The notes under the pieces are model-generated. The model had not been told where the DNA came from. It was given only the letters and a program-made list of their open reading frames with translations, and ran no database searches. From Oscarella lobularis (taxonomy: Eukaryota; Porifera; Homoscleromorpha; Homosclerophorida; Oscarellidae), in NCBI RefSeq assembly GCF_947507565.1, contig NC_089186.1, forward strand, positions 1,736,001 through 1,800,000: 64,000 nucleotides of DNA. Direction: 5' to 3'. Position numbers and translations under genes: made by a program. This document shows, in pieces, positions 54,201 through 64,000 of this stretch (the first letter of the stretch is position 1; the number at the start of each line of letters is the position of its first letter).

Positions 54201-56404
54201 GAACAACGTCTCAGTCACGACGGCCGATTTTCGCCGCCCACCTGTTGCCCGAACTGCCACAACAAAGACTGCGTCGTTCAAATTCAAAGCGAGAATCCGT
54301 CTTTTTTTCCGTACGCCGCCGAAAGGAACGCGTCGACTCCGCCGCTTCCGCTCCTGGCGACGAAGCTGAATGCGGACGTGGCGAGCGTCGACGACGTCAA
54401 TACGTCGCTCAGCGGTCAAGCGTCGCCGTAAAAATGATTTAATTAAATATCCGATTCCTTTTTTTCTTTAAATGTCTTTTGTTTTTTTTTTCTAGAGCTT
54501 GTTTTACTCCTCCCTTGGATTCCGCTGGCGTTCGGATGAACGTCTTCGCTCGCACTCAGTCGTCACGTCGTAACCTTGTCTCCCAGTTCGACCAATCGCA
54601 CGCCTTAGGAGGGTCTCCCAACTTCGCTACTGAGAAGAAGAAAGTCGCGGAAGCGCTAGACGAATCCGTAAGCGAAGACTGGGACGAAAATAAAGAGATA
54701 CCGCATCAGTTACTATTGCACTACGAATTGGAAGTGTTCCACGAAGGAAACTTTGTAAATCATTTCAAGGTTAGCGTAATCGGTATTTCGTAGTTTGAGT
54801 AGACGTCTACAGTACGGTTGGTCGATTTAGTGTGGCCTTAGTGGGGGTCCTTCCTTTGGTGTCGATCGTCCGGGCCTCGTCGTTTTATCGACGGTGAGTT
54901 GCTACTTTTGCTTGTGCAAAGGAAAAATGAGGTTAATTAATTAATTAATTACACACACGAGTTCGAAAGAAACGATTTTCCTCGTAGAATGGATTCGTTT
55001 GATTGGCTCGTTTGCAAGCAAAGTTGTCGAATAGATAGCTTAGAAAAAGTCACCGTAGGATTAGGTCACCAGGTACAGTGCAGTAAAAAAATACGTTAGG
55101 CTTATACATCAACTTTTAGTATTTGTTTCTCGACTTTTCGTCGCTATCCTGTACAGTCATTTTTCGAAACTCGATGCGCTGTCGAACGTTTTTGGACCAA
55201 CTCGAAGGTGAGCACCAAAACTGCGTTGTGGTAAATGATATTTAGTAAGATTTTTTACTCGACAGCACTTGTCTCAAAAAAACACAAAGTAGCGTCAGTT
55301 TGCCCGAGAACGGCATTTAATCTAAGGCAAATCTATAATAGCATGCATATCGAAATATTTAGAGATTTTTTGCAGAACTCAAGTATTCAATTTTAATTCT
55401 AAGGAATCCTTGGCGTGTCTGGTAGAAAAAGAGAGACAAGCAATCATTATTAGTTGAATATTTTATTAGGCTTCTGATATTGAAGACGTCATCTTATCGA
55501 CGACGGATCTCGTTCAAGATCGTCGTCGACTGATGAGCAGCTATTCGCGAACGTTTCTTGCATCCCAGTTCGTCACGTGGCTGTGCAATAATAACATAAG
55601 CTTGGATCGAGATGAGGTACAGTAGTGGGAAAAGTCTACGTAGCAGGAGCCCATTTAATTTAATTTATTTATCTTCTTCGGAGGCTCGAGAGCTAGGGCA
55701 GAAATTATTGAATTTGGGCGTTCTAAAGCATGCCTGGTCGCAAACCGTCTTCGAAGATAATTCAAGTCTTTTAAGTTTTGTTGTGAGTGTATACATACAG
55801 TAGCACTAGTCTGACCGCCTAAGTGTGTCTCTAGCGATCGCCTCGAACCGACGATCCACACCACCACGACTACGAGCATTTTATTTTATGTCATAAGAGC
55901 ACGTCACCCGAAGGTTTCTAAATTCTCACGTCACTGTTTTGGGTGGGGGGACTTAGATATCCTACGTATAGGTGCTAGTGAAACGGCGGCGTTCATCATT
56001 ACCAAGGACAGCGTATACGTCTCTAAAATGAACTTGGATCCCCCGAAGGGATTGACTCAAAAACAATTCACAAGCGTCCAGACGAAGAAAATAGATAGCA
56101 TCAATAAAATGGTGAAACCGTAAAATCCCGAATTATGGACGTGCATCGATTCAGATTACATTTAGACCGCGTATGCATCAAAACCGAAAGCTATTTATCT
56201 GGAATTTTTCGAAGAGGTATATAAACCGACGTTACTTGTGTGTACGAAAACTATTGCATATGTCAGGATATATACGAAGACGATTCCTCTTGGTATCTCT
56301 CCTTCGAGACCGTCCGCCTTTGCCAGGACGTTCAAACGTCGTTGCGACAATTCTGGCGCGACGCGTTCAAAGGCGTGGACATGAATTTCAGCGTAGCGGT
56401 GTAA
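51259..56404 (+). CDS. STK11IP: STK11-interacting protein (LKB1IP) with DEP domain
   Basis: A cytoplasmic leucine-rich-repeat scaffold related to human LKB1-interacting protein. Exon 1 is MESDRRNAAIRQLTDLLRQT; exon 2 continues SQLTLPGAYLNVVTKRFARL and DLVYLREFFKLTPALK. LRRs follow (IPVGQIKGLASLKDTLCRLS; LTDLDVSYNAIEELDNSL; LQTLDMSHNRISIDSGGLQ; LTHLEELDLSYNCLISHGLL). A Glu/Thr/Lys repeat exon lies at 53310-53510. A PH-like segment leads to a zinc-ribbon-like motif (CLKCSAVF, then CCPNCHNKDCVVQIQ), then HYELEVFHEGNFVNHFK, both matching human STK11IP. At about 55475-55790 a DEP domain appears (LASQFVTWLCNNNISLDRDE, ARELGQKLLNLGVLKHAWSQ), not in the human protein as I recall it. The C-terminal exons (ETAAFIITKDSVYVSKMNLD; DDSSWYLSFETVRLCQD) end FSVAV, stop at 56402. 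Several internal exon edges are approximate. Confidence 0.85.
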
Positions 56405-56511
56405 AAGATACGGTGGTATATTTTTATACTCATACAAAAAACCCTTAGGGAGTGCTGTACTGCAAAAAACGACTCTTTACTTAGTACATTTTTCTCGTTA
56501 GACTTGAACTT

Positions 56512-57631
56512 CTATGATAATTGCTGATTGATTGATCGAAGGACTGCTATGGCGATTTCACGCGTCACCTACACGCAAAGAATAATTTTATCAATTATTT
56601 ATTTTATTAGCTTGCCGTTGGTTGGCAGTATTCTTCTAGCCAGCTAAAAACGCTTGCGGAGAGAGCTTCGAAATTGGAAACCGATACCGCTGCGTTGAAC
56701 GTTTGAAAGTGAGTGTCCATGATTTGACGAAACTGGAAAGAAAACAATGATTCGTCTAAAATAACATTCAGGGAAAGTCTTATAAGAGTAAACCAGATCA
56801 AATTTAGTTTCGCTTGAAATCTGATTTTGACTGTGAAACGACTTATAAAGGTACGCATTAATTCAATTACATTAACTACATCATACTAATAATTACTGAT
56901 GATTTATGAGCTTGAGCAATTTGCTCATAATTCCTAAAATAAATTTCGATTAAATCAATTAACGATTTAAATTTTTTTATTTATTACTCTTTCATTATTT
57001 GCAATGCCGTCACTTCCTTTCGCAGCCGCTCCAATTCGTCCTCGATCGTCGAATTCTGATGTTGCAAAAAGCTGATGTACTCGATGGCTAAAGTGCGCTA
57101 AAGCCATTCGCATGCCCCCCCACGCGTTCTCGACGAATTTTCTCACCTTTATGCAAGACGAGAGCCTTGCTCACCTTCTGAGCGGCGAGCCCCTGTTCGT
57201 TGCACGTCGGAACGACTCGCTGCAGTTCGTCGTAGCCTTTCTAAGAAAAAACGCCGTAAATCTAAGCGACGTAACGCCTTCCTCTCGAGAACGAATCACC
57301 TTTATTTGATCGCGACGACGCTGTTCGGCGACCGTGTGCGCCATTCGACGCGCCGTCTTGCGATTGCGCGTCGGTCCGGCGCCCTCCTCCTCATCGTCGT
57401 CGTCGTTCGCGTCGATATCTCCGTACGAAGCGCTAGGCGCGGCCGCCGCCGAAGCCGCAGCGCCGCCGGCGCCTGCAGAAAATCGGGGCGATAGTCGAGA
57501 GAACGAAAAACGAGGGGCGTGTTCTCGTTTTCGCGTTCGCGTTTACTTTGAAGAAATTGCGGCGAGCCGAGAACGAATTTTGCCGCTCCGATTTGATCTT
57601 CTTGCGTCTCCGCTACCGCGTACGGATCCAT
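56512..57631 (-). CDS. MLX: MAX-like protein X, bHLH-zipper factor
   Basis: Dimer partner of Mondo/ChREBP and MAD-type factors at E-box/ChoRE sites. Exon 1 begins MDPYAVAETQEDQIGAAKFV. Exon 2 has an acidic run and the basic region RRMAHTVAEQRRRDQIK. Exon 3 continues KGYDELQRVVPTCNEQGLAA and VSKALVLHK. The next gives AIEYISFLQHQNSTIEDELE and RLRKEVTALQIMK, the zipper. Then NYEQIAQAHKSS, ISSETKFDL, FRQIMDTHFQTFNAAVSVSN and EALSASVFSWLEEYCQPT, matching the MLX dimerisation/cytoplasmic-localisation domain. The last exon is VTREIAIAVLRSINQQLS, reached through a GC donor just inside 56616, stop at 56512. It is tail to tail with STK11IP, about 110 bp apart. Confidence 0.93.
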
Positions 57632-57757
57632 TCTCGTCCTCGAGGACAGAAAGAGATGAGCCGACTCTAAAGCGCGCTACGACGTGACGAAAGAGTCCTA
57701 TCGCTTTATATACACGGCTCTGATGTCAGTGACGTCATAAACGCTCGGCCCGAACAG
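57632..57757. promoter_or_regulatory. Bidirectional promoter region, MLX / FN3 membrane protein
   Basis: About 125 bp lie between the divergent start codons. It contains TTTATATACACG, a possible TATA element at about 57695, and two TGACGTCA-like (CRE) words near 57720-57740. Function is inferred from the arrangement. Confidence 0.45.
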
Positions 57758-59657
57758 ATGTTAATTTTAGCTTTACTGTTTTGTAGTAAGTACATCGCGT
57801 CTAGGGACGATTACTAAAATGTTTTTCAGCGTTGGGAGCGTACGGCTTCAATATAACGGGAGTGAGAACGGATACTCGACAGATACGAATCAGATGGAAC
57901 AGGCCGCCTCGAATGCACGGGCCGTCGTTCACGGTAAGAATTCCTAATTAATTTTTATTGGCATATTAATTAATTGAGTAATAGATATTTTGGTCTGGAG
58001 CTCGTTCCTATCGACAGAGCGGCAGTCACGTCGATTATGACGTTGCCGCTCACCAGACTGTCTCTCATAAGAAACGACACGCCGTCATCGGCAATCTCTT
58101 ACCGTGCACCACTTATTTCATAGTGGTCGCAGCGAAAGTGACGCGGGAGGGTCGCCGTAAGGCCGAAATAATTCACAGTCAACCCGTTCTAGCGATAACA
58201 AAAGCTGGAAGTATAAAATTAATCACATCTCGAATTATTTATCTAGAGAAGAGTCGGGTTTTTTTCTTTTTTCTCGACAGCATTGCCTCCTCCCGCACGA
58301 CCATCTATTATTCTCAGAAAAGATCCTAGATACGAGTCACGTTTGGAGACGGGAGTGTTCCCATTAGAGTCGATAACCGAAGAGAATGCTCCAATACGGT
58401 GCCCTAAGAGTCCATAATACCAAAACGTAACAGGAGTACCATACTTTTCATCATAGAGAATACAAGGTTGTCATGAGAGACTACGGTCGACAATCGAATA
58501 GCTCGCGAAAAAGGAAAATCGCCGTCGAATCGGTGATATCTTTGTATGGACAATCGTCGAAGGGACCGCCAAGAACGATGACGTTTACGCGTCATCCGAG
58601 AAGAGCCTCTCAGGTTCGACTTCAATCGGGGCACTCCTATTCAGTGGGCCTTCGAGTTGTTTATCAGGTGAGTTGATTATTTATTTATTATAGTAAGCTT
58701 CCTACTGTCTGTCTATGTTTCTATCTATTCTATAAGGTCAACTGTAAGCGAGTCTACAAAACGGGCAAATTTTCTAAAATCTTCACCTTTGGCCGTTCTC
58801 ACGAAATGGTGAATATTAAATTTCGACCTATGACGGATAAGAGGAAGGCGAAGTCGGAGTTCTTGCCGAGTCGCAGCATCAAGTCGGCGTCCGTTTACGA
58901 AGGCGGCGAATCGCGTCCGCTCGTCGCTTTCGAAATTCTCCTGTGGGTCGGCGGCATCGGAGGCGTCGTCGTCGGCATTGCGATTATAATCATATGCTGC
59001 GTCGTCGCGAAACGTCGTCAGAAACGAGCGGAAGGAGAAATGAAGTAAATAATCGATCAAAAAAATATAAATTTATTATTAGGGGAATTTTTTTGTGAGG
59101 CTTCGACGACGCGGCGATAGTTTGTGGTACATGCCGGTCGGAGCGAAGGCCCAATCGCTGGGACGCCGGCCGTCCACGACGAAACAACGACGAAAGTCAA
59201 GGTCGAAGTCACGCGAGATGGTGGCAGATTCTGATTCGACGTTACTGGACTCCGTCCAACCTTCCACGTCAAGGGAACGTGATGATGAGTCTGAACCCAA
59301 AACAGATGCAGGTTAGTTTAGAGGCGAAATTTAGAATGTAATTATTATTGACATTTAGTTCCGCCTCCGCCTCCACCTCCGCCGCCGCCGCCGCCTCCGC
59401 CGCCGCCGCCGCAACGAAGACAGTCTCTTCAAAAACTGCTGCCTCCGATACCTGAGCCACCTCCACTGCCTCCACTACCTCCGTTTTCACCGTCGGTAAA
59501 AATTCCGTTTACACCCTACAAGCCCAAGGCAAAAGCGCGCATACCGCCGCCGCCTCCGCCGCCGCCCATACCCATCCTGCGTTCGACGCCGAAAATTCCA
59601 TTCAAACCTTACAAGCCGAAAGCACTGAGAAAAACGCGTAGCTTTAGCGCCGACTGA
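57758..59657 (+). CDS. Single-pass membrane protein with FN3 domains and polyproline tail
   Basis: Not matched to a named family. A tiny first exon (57758-57785; MLILALLFC) splices at GTAAGT to an exon reading TLGAYGFNITGVRTDTRQIR, together a plausible signal peptide. The first FN3-like domain has IRIRWNRPPRMHG and LLPCTTYFIVVAAKV. A second FN3-like stretch runs EYKVVMRDYGRQS to SGHSYSVGLRVVYQ. A transmembrane helix follows near 58930-59020 (ILLWVGGIGGVVVGIAIIII), with small-residue spacing that could favour helix pairing, then basic stop-transfer residues. The cytoplasmic tail is basic, then strongly proline-rich, with two copies of a KIPFxPYKPKA motif separated by polyproline. It ends RKTRSFSAD, stop at 59655. 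It looks like an adhesion or receptor-type protein recruiting SH3/EVH1/WW partners; the role is inference. Confidence 0.75.
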
Positions 59658-60238
59658 ATTACCTAATTAATTAATCTTGGCTCTATAGTCTCTGCGACGT
59701 TTGAGTCCATTATGAGCGATTCTCGCTCGTCGTTCAGTTCGCGAATGCGTAATGTAGTCAAGGGCTTCCCGTTTACAGTCTACATATTGTCCGCGAACGT
59801 TTTGTTCGCTTAGGAAACGGTTGTCTATTCGAGAGCTGGCAGCCATCTTGCTTGAATTTTGCTGACCGTGCATACTGACGCACGTCATTACGAGACACGC
59901 GTACGTTCGCTTTTTTCGCGTCGAATGGCGCCCAAACGATTCTAAAATGGCATAGATTTTATTTCATGACCTATTCCTTGTCGTAAAACGCCCCATTCGC
60001 AACGGTTTGCGTATATTCTCTTGCATAAGACAATGATGTCATGCAATGATGTCATGCTACGTTCGCCCCTCCTCCGTTCACCTTCTTTTCGCGTAAAGAA
60101 ACCGAATTTGCGACGAAATTTCGCTCGAAACGATAGAAGAATCGAATTTGCAGTCGATTCGCGTTGGTTTCCAATTCGAAACGACACGCGTTTTCGTTTT
60201 GTAAAGCTGCGGCGCGATAAGAGGCTCCACCCCTCGGG
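59658..60238. other. Intergenic; no gene recognised
   Basis: Between the FN3 protein and the candidate small RNA. No coding frame or repeat stands out. It may hold proximal promoter elements for the RNA-like segment on its right. Confidence 0.4.
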
Positions 60239-60246
60239 TATAAATA
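60239..60246 (+). promoter_or_regulatory. TATA box (TATAAATA) in an inverted-repeat context
   Basis: A strong TATA element centred in GGGTATAAATACCC, with a start site expected about 25-30 bp downstream near 60268-60275. It is far (about 510 bp) from the DPP3 start codon, so it serves either a DPP3 5' untranslated exon or an independent transcript. Confidence 0.55.
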
Positions 60247-60267
60247 CCCAGCTCGTACATCAACAAT

Positions 60268-60461
60268 CAGAGTTCTCAGAGCTGGGATAGAAGGGAGCAG
60301 GTAACTCTCCCCAAGGTGTGACCATTATGGCCTGGTGGCTGGTCAATTTCCTCACTTGAAGTGCCTGGTGGCCTTCCTAGCAATGACGAGAGCAAGGCAT
60401 TCTGGTATCTCCTCCATAGCACCGTCTTCCGCGGGGTATGATATCGGGTGTCGATTTTTTT
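60268..60461 (+). ncRNA. Candidate structured small RNA or spliced 5' leader
   Basis: From the expected start site downstream of the TATA box to a run of seven Ts at 60455-60461 there is no useful reading frame but several short self-complementary stretches (GACCA...TGGTC at about 60321-60345; CACTTGAAGTG at about 60353-60363; GGCCTGG/GGTGGCC words). The TATA-plus-oligo-T layout fits a pol III type 3 gene. An alternative is a DPP3 untranslated exon ending at the GGGAGCAG/GTAACT donor at 60300. I do not recognise the RNA. Confidence 0.3.
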
Positions 60462-60757
60462 ACTTTTTAAAAAGTTCTCCCAGATGAAAGAATGCGTTTT
60501 TTGGCCTTCTAGAGGTCAAACGACGCATTTTTGAACTTGTAGGAACCACGTGGCGAAAGGAGGCCTCACTTCTGTTTTAGTGCCTGAGAGCTCTTTCTCA
60601 GCGGTGGAAATGTCATAAAATCAAGCAAATCCATTATAGTCAATGTTTCTAACTTGAACCAAGCCCGCATAAATTTAGAGAATGATAAAGAACTAAACGT
60701 CCATCAATAAATCGAAATGGTAAATCAAGGACCACGTTAGCGCGCTTCGAATACACA
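60462..60757. other. Immediate upstream region of DPP3; nothing recognised
   Basis: AT-rich sequence with several possible acceptor sites before the DPP3 start. No coding frame of its own is recognised. Confidence 0.4.
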
Positions 60758-63742
60758 ATGTCTTCCCTGCACGTCATCTCGAACAAGATCCCCGTGTGCC
60801 AATTGGCGTGCAAGACGGCCTTCGACGGCCTCACATTGCGCGAGAAGCGCTACGCTCACTTCATATCGCGCGCCTCGTTCGAAGGCGGTCTCATCGTTCT
60901 CCTTCAAACGTCGTCCGAATCGGCGCCCGTCTTTCTCCTCCTCCAGCAAATTTTCACAGCCGAAAGCGTCGAATCGTTGAGAGGACGAAAGCCGATTTCG
61001 GACGACGAGTTTCAGGTACAGGAAAAACAAATGAAAAAATCGATGTCTCCAAATTGTCTAATTTTTTTAAATGTTTAGAGTTTTTTGGTGTATGCTTCTG
61101 CCGTGTTTACGAACATGGGAAACTATAAGTCGTTTGGAGATAGCAAGATGATTCCTGGATTATCGAAAGTAATAATAAAATAATATTAGGATTAGTGAGA
61201 TGCTAGCTATCGATTTCTAAAGGAAAGTTTTCGTGCTTTGGTCGAAAGCAGCGTTGCCTATACGCAATGTCGCGAGACGATCGATTCTCTGTGGGCGGCT
61301 TGTGCCGATCCAATGTACTCATTGGAATCTCGCGACAGGGAGCTAGCGTTTCCACCAAAAGTATTTTAATTTATTTTTTGGAAATTAAGTTGAACGTAAT
61401 TATTATTAGGGCAAAACGAGTTATTATTCGGTGAATTGCACGCAGGACGACGCCGAATTTATTCAGGGATTTCTAACGGAAAAAGTCAGCCTCCATCATC
61501 ACAATTAAAATGAATTGAGAATATTTTTTTAGGGAATAAGTCCGTACAATACGCGACTGTTCAAAAGCGAGAAGGGAGAGTACGAAATTCGCATTGCCTC
61601 TGTCGCAAAAACGGGTATTATATAAGACACAAGGGTTGTCTATTCTATTCATTGATTTTTCATATGTGAAGCGTCCCCTTTTGGGTCAAACGACAAGATG
61701 GCCAGCCGCGTGGGAGATGACGAATATAAGGGCAAAAGAGTTCGAATAACTCGCGGCGATTATTCGGAGCTTCTCGAACGCGTAGCGGAGAATTTGCGAA
61801 AGGCTTCTGTACGAGAAAAATGGGGAATGGATATAGTCGTATATGTATTGTATATGTAGGAGTGTGCGGCTAACGAAAACGAAAAGTCGATGCTGGAATA
61901 CTACGTGAGAAGTTTCGAGACGGGTTCGATTGACGATCACAAGGACGGATCGCGGTATTGGATCAAAGACAAAGGGCCAATCATTGAAACGTGAGACATT
62001 AGAAGACGACAAACGAAGCATAGATTTTAATTAATTAATGCACATATAGTTACATTGGGTTTATTGAGAGCTATCGCGATCCTTTTGGAGTTAGAGGAGA
62101 ATTCGAAGGTATTTTAATTGAGAACTGTAGTGACGATTACGTCATAAATAATCAATATATATAAGGTTTTGTTGCCATGGTGAACAAGGAGATGAGCCGA
62201 AAGTTTGAAAATTTGGTCGCCAGCGCGGAGAAATTCTTGCCTCTTCTTCCGTGGCCGCGAGCCTACGAAAAAGACGTTTTTCTCAAACCCGACTTCACGT
62301 CCTTGGACGTGCTCAGTTTCGGCGGCAGCGGAATCCCCGCCGGAATCAATATCCCCAACTGTAAGAATCCCTCTCCACGAAAACGTATGGGCTTATGTAC
62401 TAATTTTAATTAGACAATGATATACGAGGAAATGAAGGATTCAAGAACGTATCGCTTGGCAACGTCTTGGCCGCGAGAGCCGACGACAAGAGAGTTTCGT
62501 TTCTCGAAGACGATGACGCCGTTAGAAATTAATTAGGGAATCTCTATTTTATTTTATGTCAATCGAGATGTTAGAAACTCTACGTCGAATTGAAGTCGTC
62601 CGCTTTCGAAGTCCAAGTCGGACTTCACGAATTAATGGGACACGGAAGTGGGAAACATTTTCAGAAAGTACGTTCAATCACGAAAGTGAAAAGATAAGTA
62701 TTGGGTTATAGAAGGAGAACGGTGAATTGAATTTCGACGTTGATACGGTACGACACACGGAAACCAATGAAAAGGTAAAGACAGACTATAATCCAATGCA
62801 TTCTCATATGAATTATATATATAGATTACGTCATTTTACGGTCCTCACGACACTTGGGATAGCAAATTCACTGTCGTCGCCTCGAGCTACGAAGAATGCC
62901 GCGCCGAATGCGTCGGAATATACATGTGCTTATCCGAAGAGATTCTCAAGTAAGACGTATGCGCATAGAGACAATAAGCGATTTATATTCATTGATTCAA
63001 TAAGAATATTTGGCTACGAGGGACAGGCGGCCGATGACATCATCTACGTCAATTGGTTGCTCATGGTTCGCGCGGGGGTCGTGGGTCTCGAGTTTTTCTC
63101 GCCCGAAACGAAGATATGGCGTCAGGTGTGCATTGAAAATTAATTAATTAATTAATTAATTAATTAATTATTCTCTCTCGCGTTCAAGGCTCACATGCAA
63201 GCGCGCTACGTAATATTGCAAGTGCTACTCGAAGCGGGCGAGGGTCTGGTCGACGTTCGCGTTGGCGAGGACGAAGAGGGAAAGCCGGACATCGTGATAC
63301 GTTTGGATCGAAGCAAGATCGGCACAGTCGGAAAGAAAGCCGTTGGAGACTTTCTCAGAAAATTGCAAGTAATAAGAATTAACATTGATTTATGAGATTG
63401 ATTTTTTTAATAATATTTTTTAGGTCTATAAGAGTACGGCTGATGTCGAAAGTGGCACTTCGATGTACAATCGTTATTCCAGCGTCAATGAGCATTGGCT
63501 CAAGTGTAGGGAAATCGTTTTGGCCAAGAAGCAGCCGAGGCCGATGTTCGTCCAGGCCAATACCAAGCTTCAGAGTCAGAGCAAAGCAATAGAAAAAAAA
63601 GATTATAGCAAGAATTTTAATACGTAGGTTCGGGCGAGGTGGAGCTCTTGGAATATTCCGCTTCAGTTGAAGGAATTGTGGAGTCGTTTGCCCAGCGCTT
63701 TCCCCGGTACGACTCGGCGCTCGAAAGTTTGTGGAAAAACAG
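60758..63742 (+). CDS. DPP3: Dipeptidyl peptidase 3 (last exon not identified)
   Basis: A cytosolic zinc aminopeptidase that releases N-terminal dipeptides (family M49). It begins [20 protein letters not shown] at 60758, with [20 protein letters not shown] close to the animal N-terminus. Exons continue [68 protein letters not shown] and [18 protein letters not shown], then [19 protein letters not shown]. The M49 zinc site is HELMGH (near 62620; family consensus HEXXGH), with the second motif EECRAE (near 62890). Later exons give [40 protein letters not shown] and [20 protein letters not shown]. The last exon found ends LESLWKN at 63742, with a GTAAGT donor. Only about ten residues should be missing; the final exon is either unrecognised in 63743-64000 or beyond the window. 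Confidence 0.93.
63137..63170. repeat. TTAA/AATT short repeat in a DPP3 intron
   Basis: About eight TTAA units between two DPP3 exons. Similar ATTA/TTAATTAA runs occur in many introns of this window and seem to be a general feature of the genome. Confidence 0.75.
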
Positions 63743-64000
63743 GTAAGTTGCCGCCAAACTGTACGCGGAACCTGTGTTCTGAAAAAAAATACCACGAAAA
63801 TAATTCTCTTTTGTTCGGACTCCGGCTCCCCCGCCCCCCCACAAACACGCACTGAATCGAAAGTTGCGTGCCGGCGAGCGCACTTAGTCGCGCCGTCCCC
63901 ACGCGACGACGTCCTCATACGATATCCTGCTTTTTCACGCCAGCGCTTCTCTTCCAATGCGTTTTCCAAAGAATACCGGTAGGGTCTCTCTCTCGAAACG
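63743..64000. other. End of window: DPP3 intron or 3' region
   Basis: GC-rich sequence after the last identified DPP3 donor. A frame is open on the minus strand but resembles nothing known and overlaps DPP3 exons, so I treat it as non-coding. Confidence 0.35.

Noticed and set aside
60268-60320. A definite spliced-leader RNA gene
   Set aside because: There is a donor soon after the expected start, but no convincing Sm-type site close downstream and no copies to compare, so it is only kept as one option.
63379-63969. 196-residue minus-strand frame at the right end
   Set aside because: It overlaps DPP3 coding exons, contains runs from intron T-tracts and resembles no protein family.

Overview
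This is eukaryotic, animal nuclear DNA: GT-AG (and several GC-AG) introns, mostly 40-250 bp long, interrupt clear metazoan orthologues. Gene density is high, neighbouring genes are often separated by only 50-300 bp, and a fibrillar collagen gene sits beside a bHLH gene. My best guess is a sponge, most likely a compact-genome homoscleromorph such as Oscarella. That guess is inference from gene content and compactness; no diagnostic marker was read. Genes were named by reading spliced exons and comparing them from memory with known families. No search was run, so exon edges are approximate where stated. Layout: 0.8-7.6 kb, fibrillar collagen (+). 8.4-10.6 kb, an intronless membrane-anchored TPR-ankyrin-JmjC protein related to JMJD8 (+). 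10.8-14.7 kb, cytosolic methionyl-tRNA synthetase (+), tail to tail with mitochondrial ribosomal protein L32 (-). 15.4-19.4 kb, PHF14 (+), head to head with MRPL32. 19.4-21.1 kb, an unassigned GC-rich segment with a doubtful minus-strand gene. 21.2-24.8 kb, BZW/eIF5-mimic protein (+). 25.5-26.2 kb, an intronless group A bHLH factor (-), followed by about 2.6 kb of gene-free sequence. 28.8-30.2 kb, NHEJ1/XLF (-), head to head with PIGU (+). The most unusual region is 30.2-56.4 kb. An ancestral order PIGU - ankyrin/ROC/COR/Death gene - STK11IP has been tandemly triplicated. It now reads: intact PIGU, ANK-ROC-COR-Death gene A, broken STK11IP 5' fragment, broken PIGU, gene B, broken STK11IP fragment, broken PIGU, gene C, complete STK11IP. 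The three ANK-ROC-COR-Death genes look open and DAPK-like but have no kinase domain. Their similarity is mosaic (A resembles B in one part, B resembles C in another, A resembles C in a third), as expected after gene conversion. The flanking PIGU and STK11IP copies carry frameshifts and truncations, so only the middle gene of the unit appears to have been kept. STK11IP here also contains a DEP domain that I do not recall in the human protein. To the right: MLX bHLH-zipper factor (-), tail to tail with STK11IP; a two-FN3 single-pass membrane protein with a polyproline tail (+), head to head with MLX; a TATA-driven, poly-T-terminated segment that may encode a structured small RNA; and DPP3 (+), whose last exon is not identified before the window ends. 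There is no single pathway here. The themes are extracellular matrix (collagen), translation (MARS1, MRPL32, BZW), chromatin and transcription (PHF14, bHLH, MLX), DNA end joining (NHEJ1), GPI anchoring (PIGU) and death-domain signalling (the triplicated genes).
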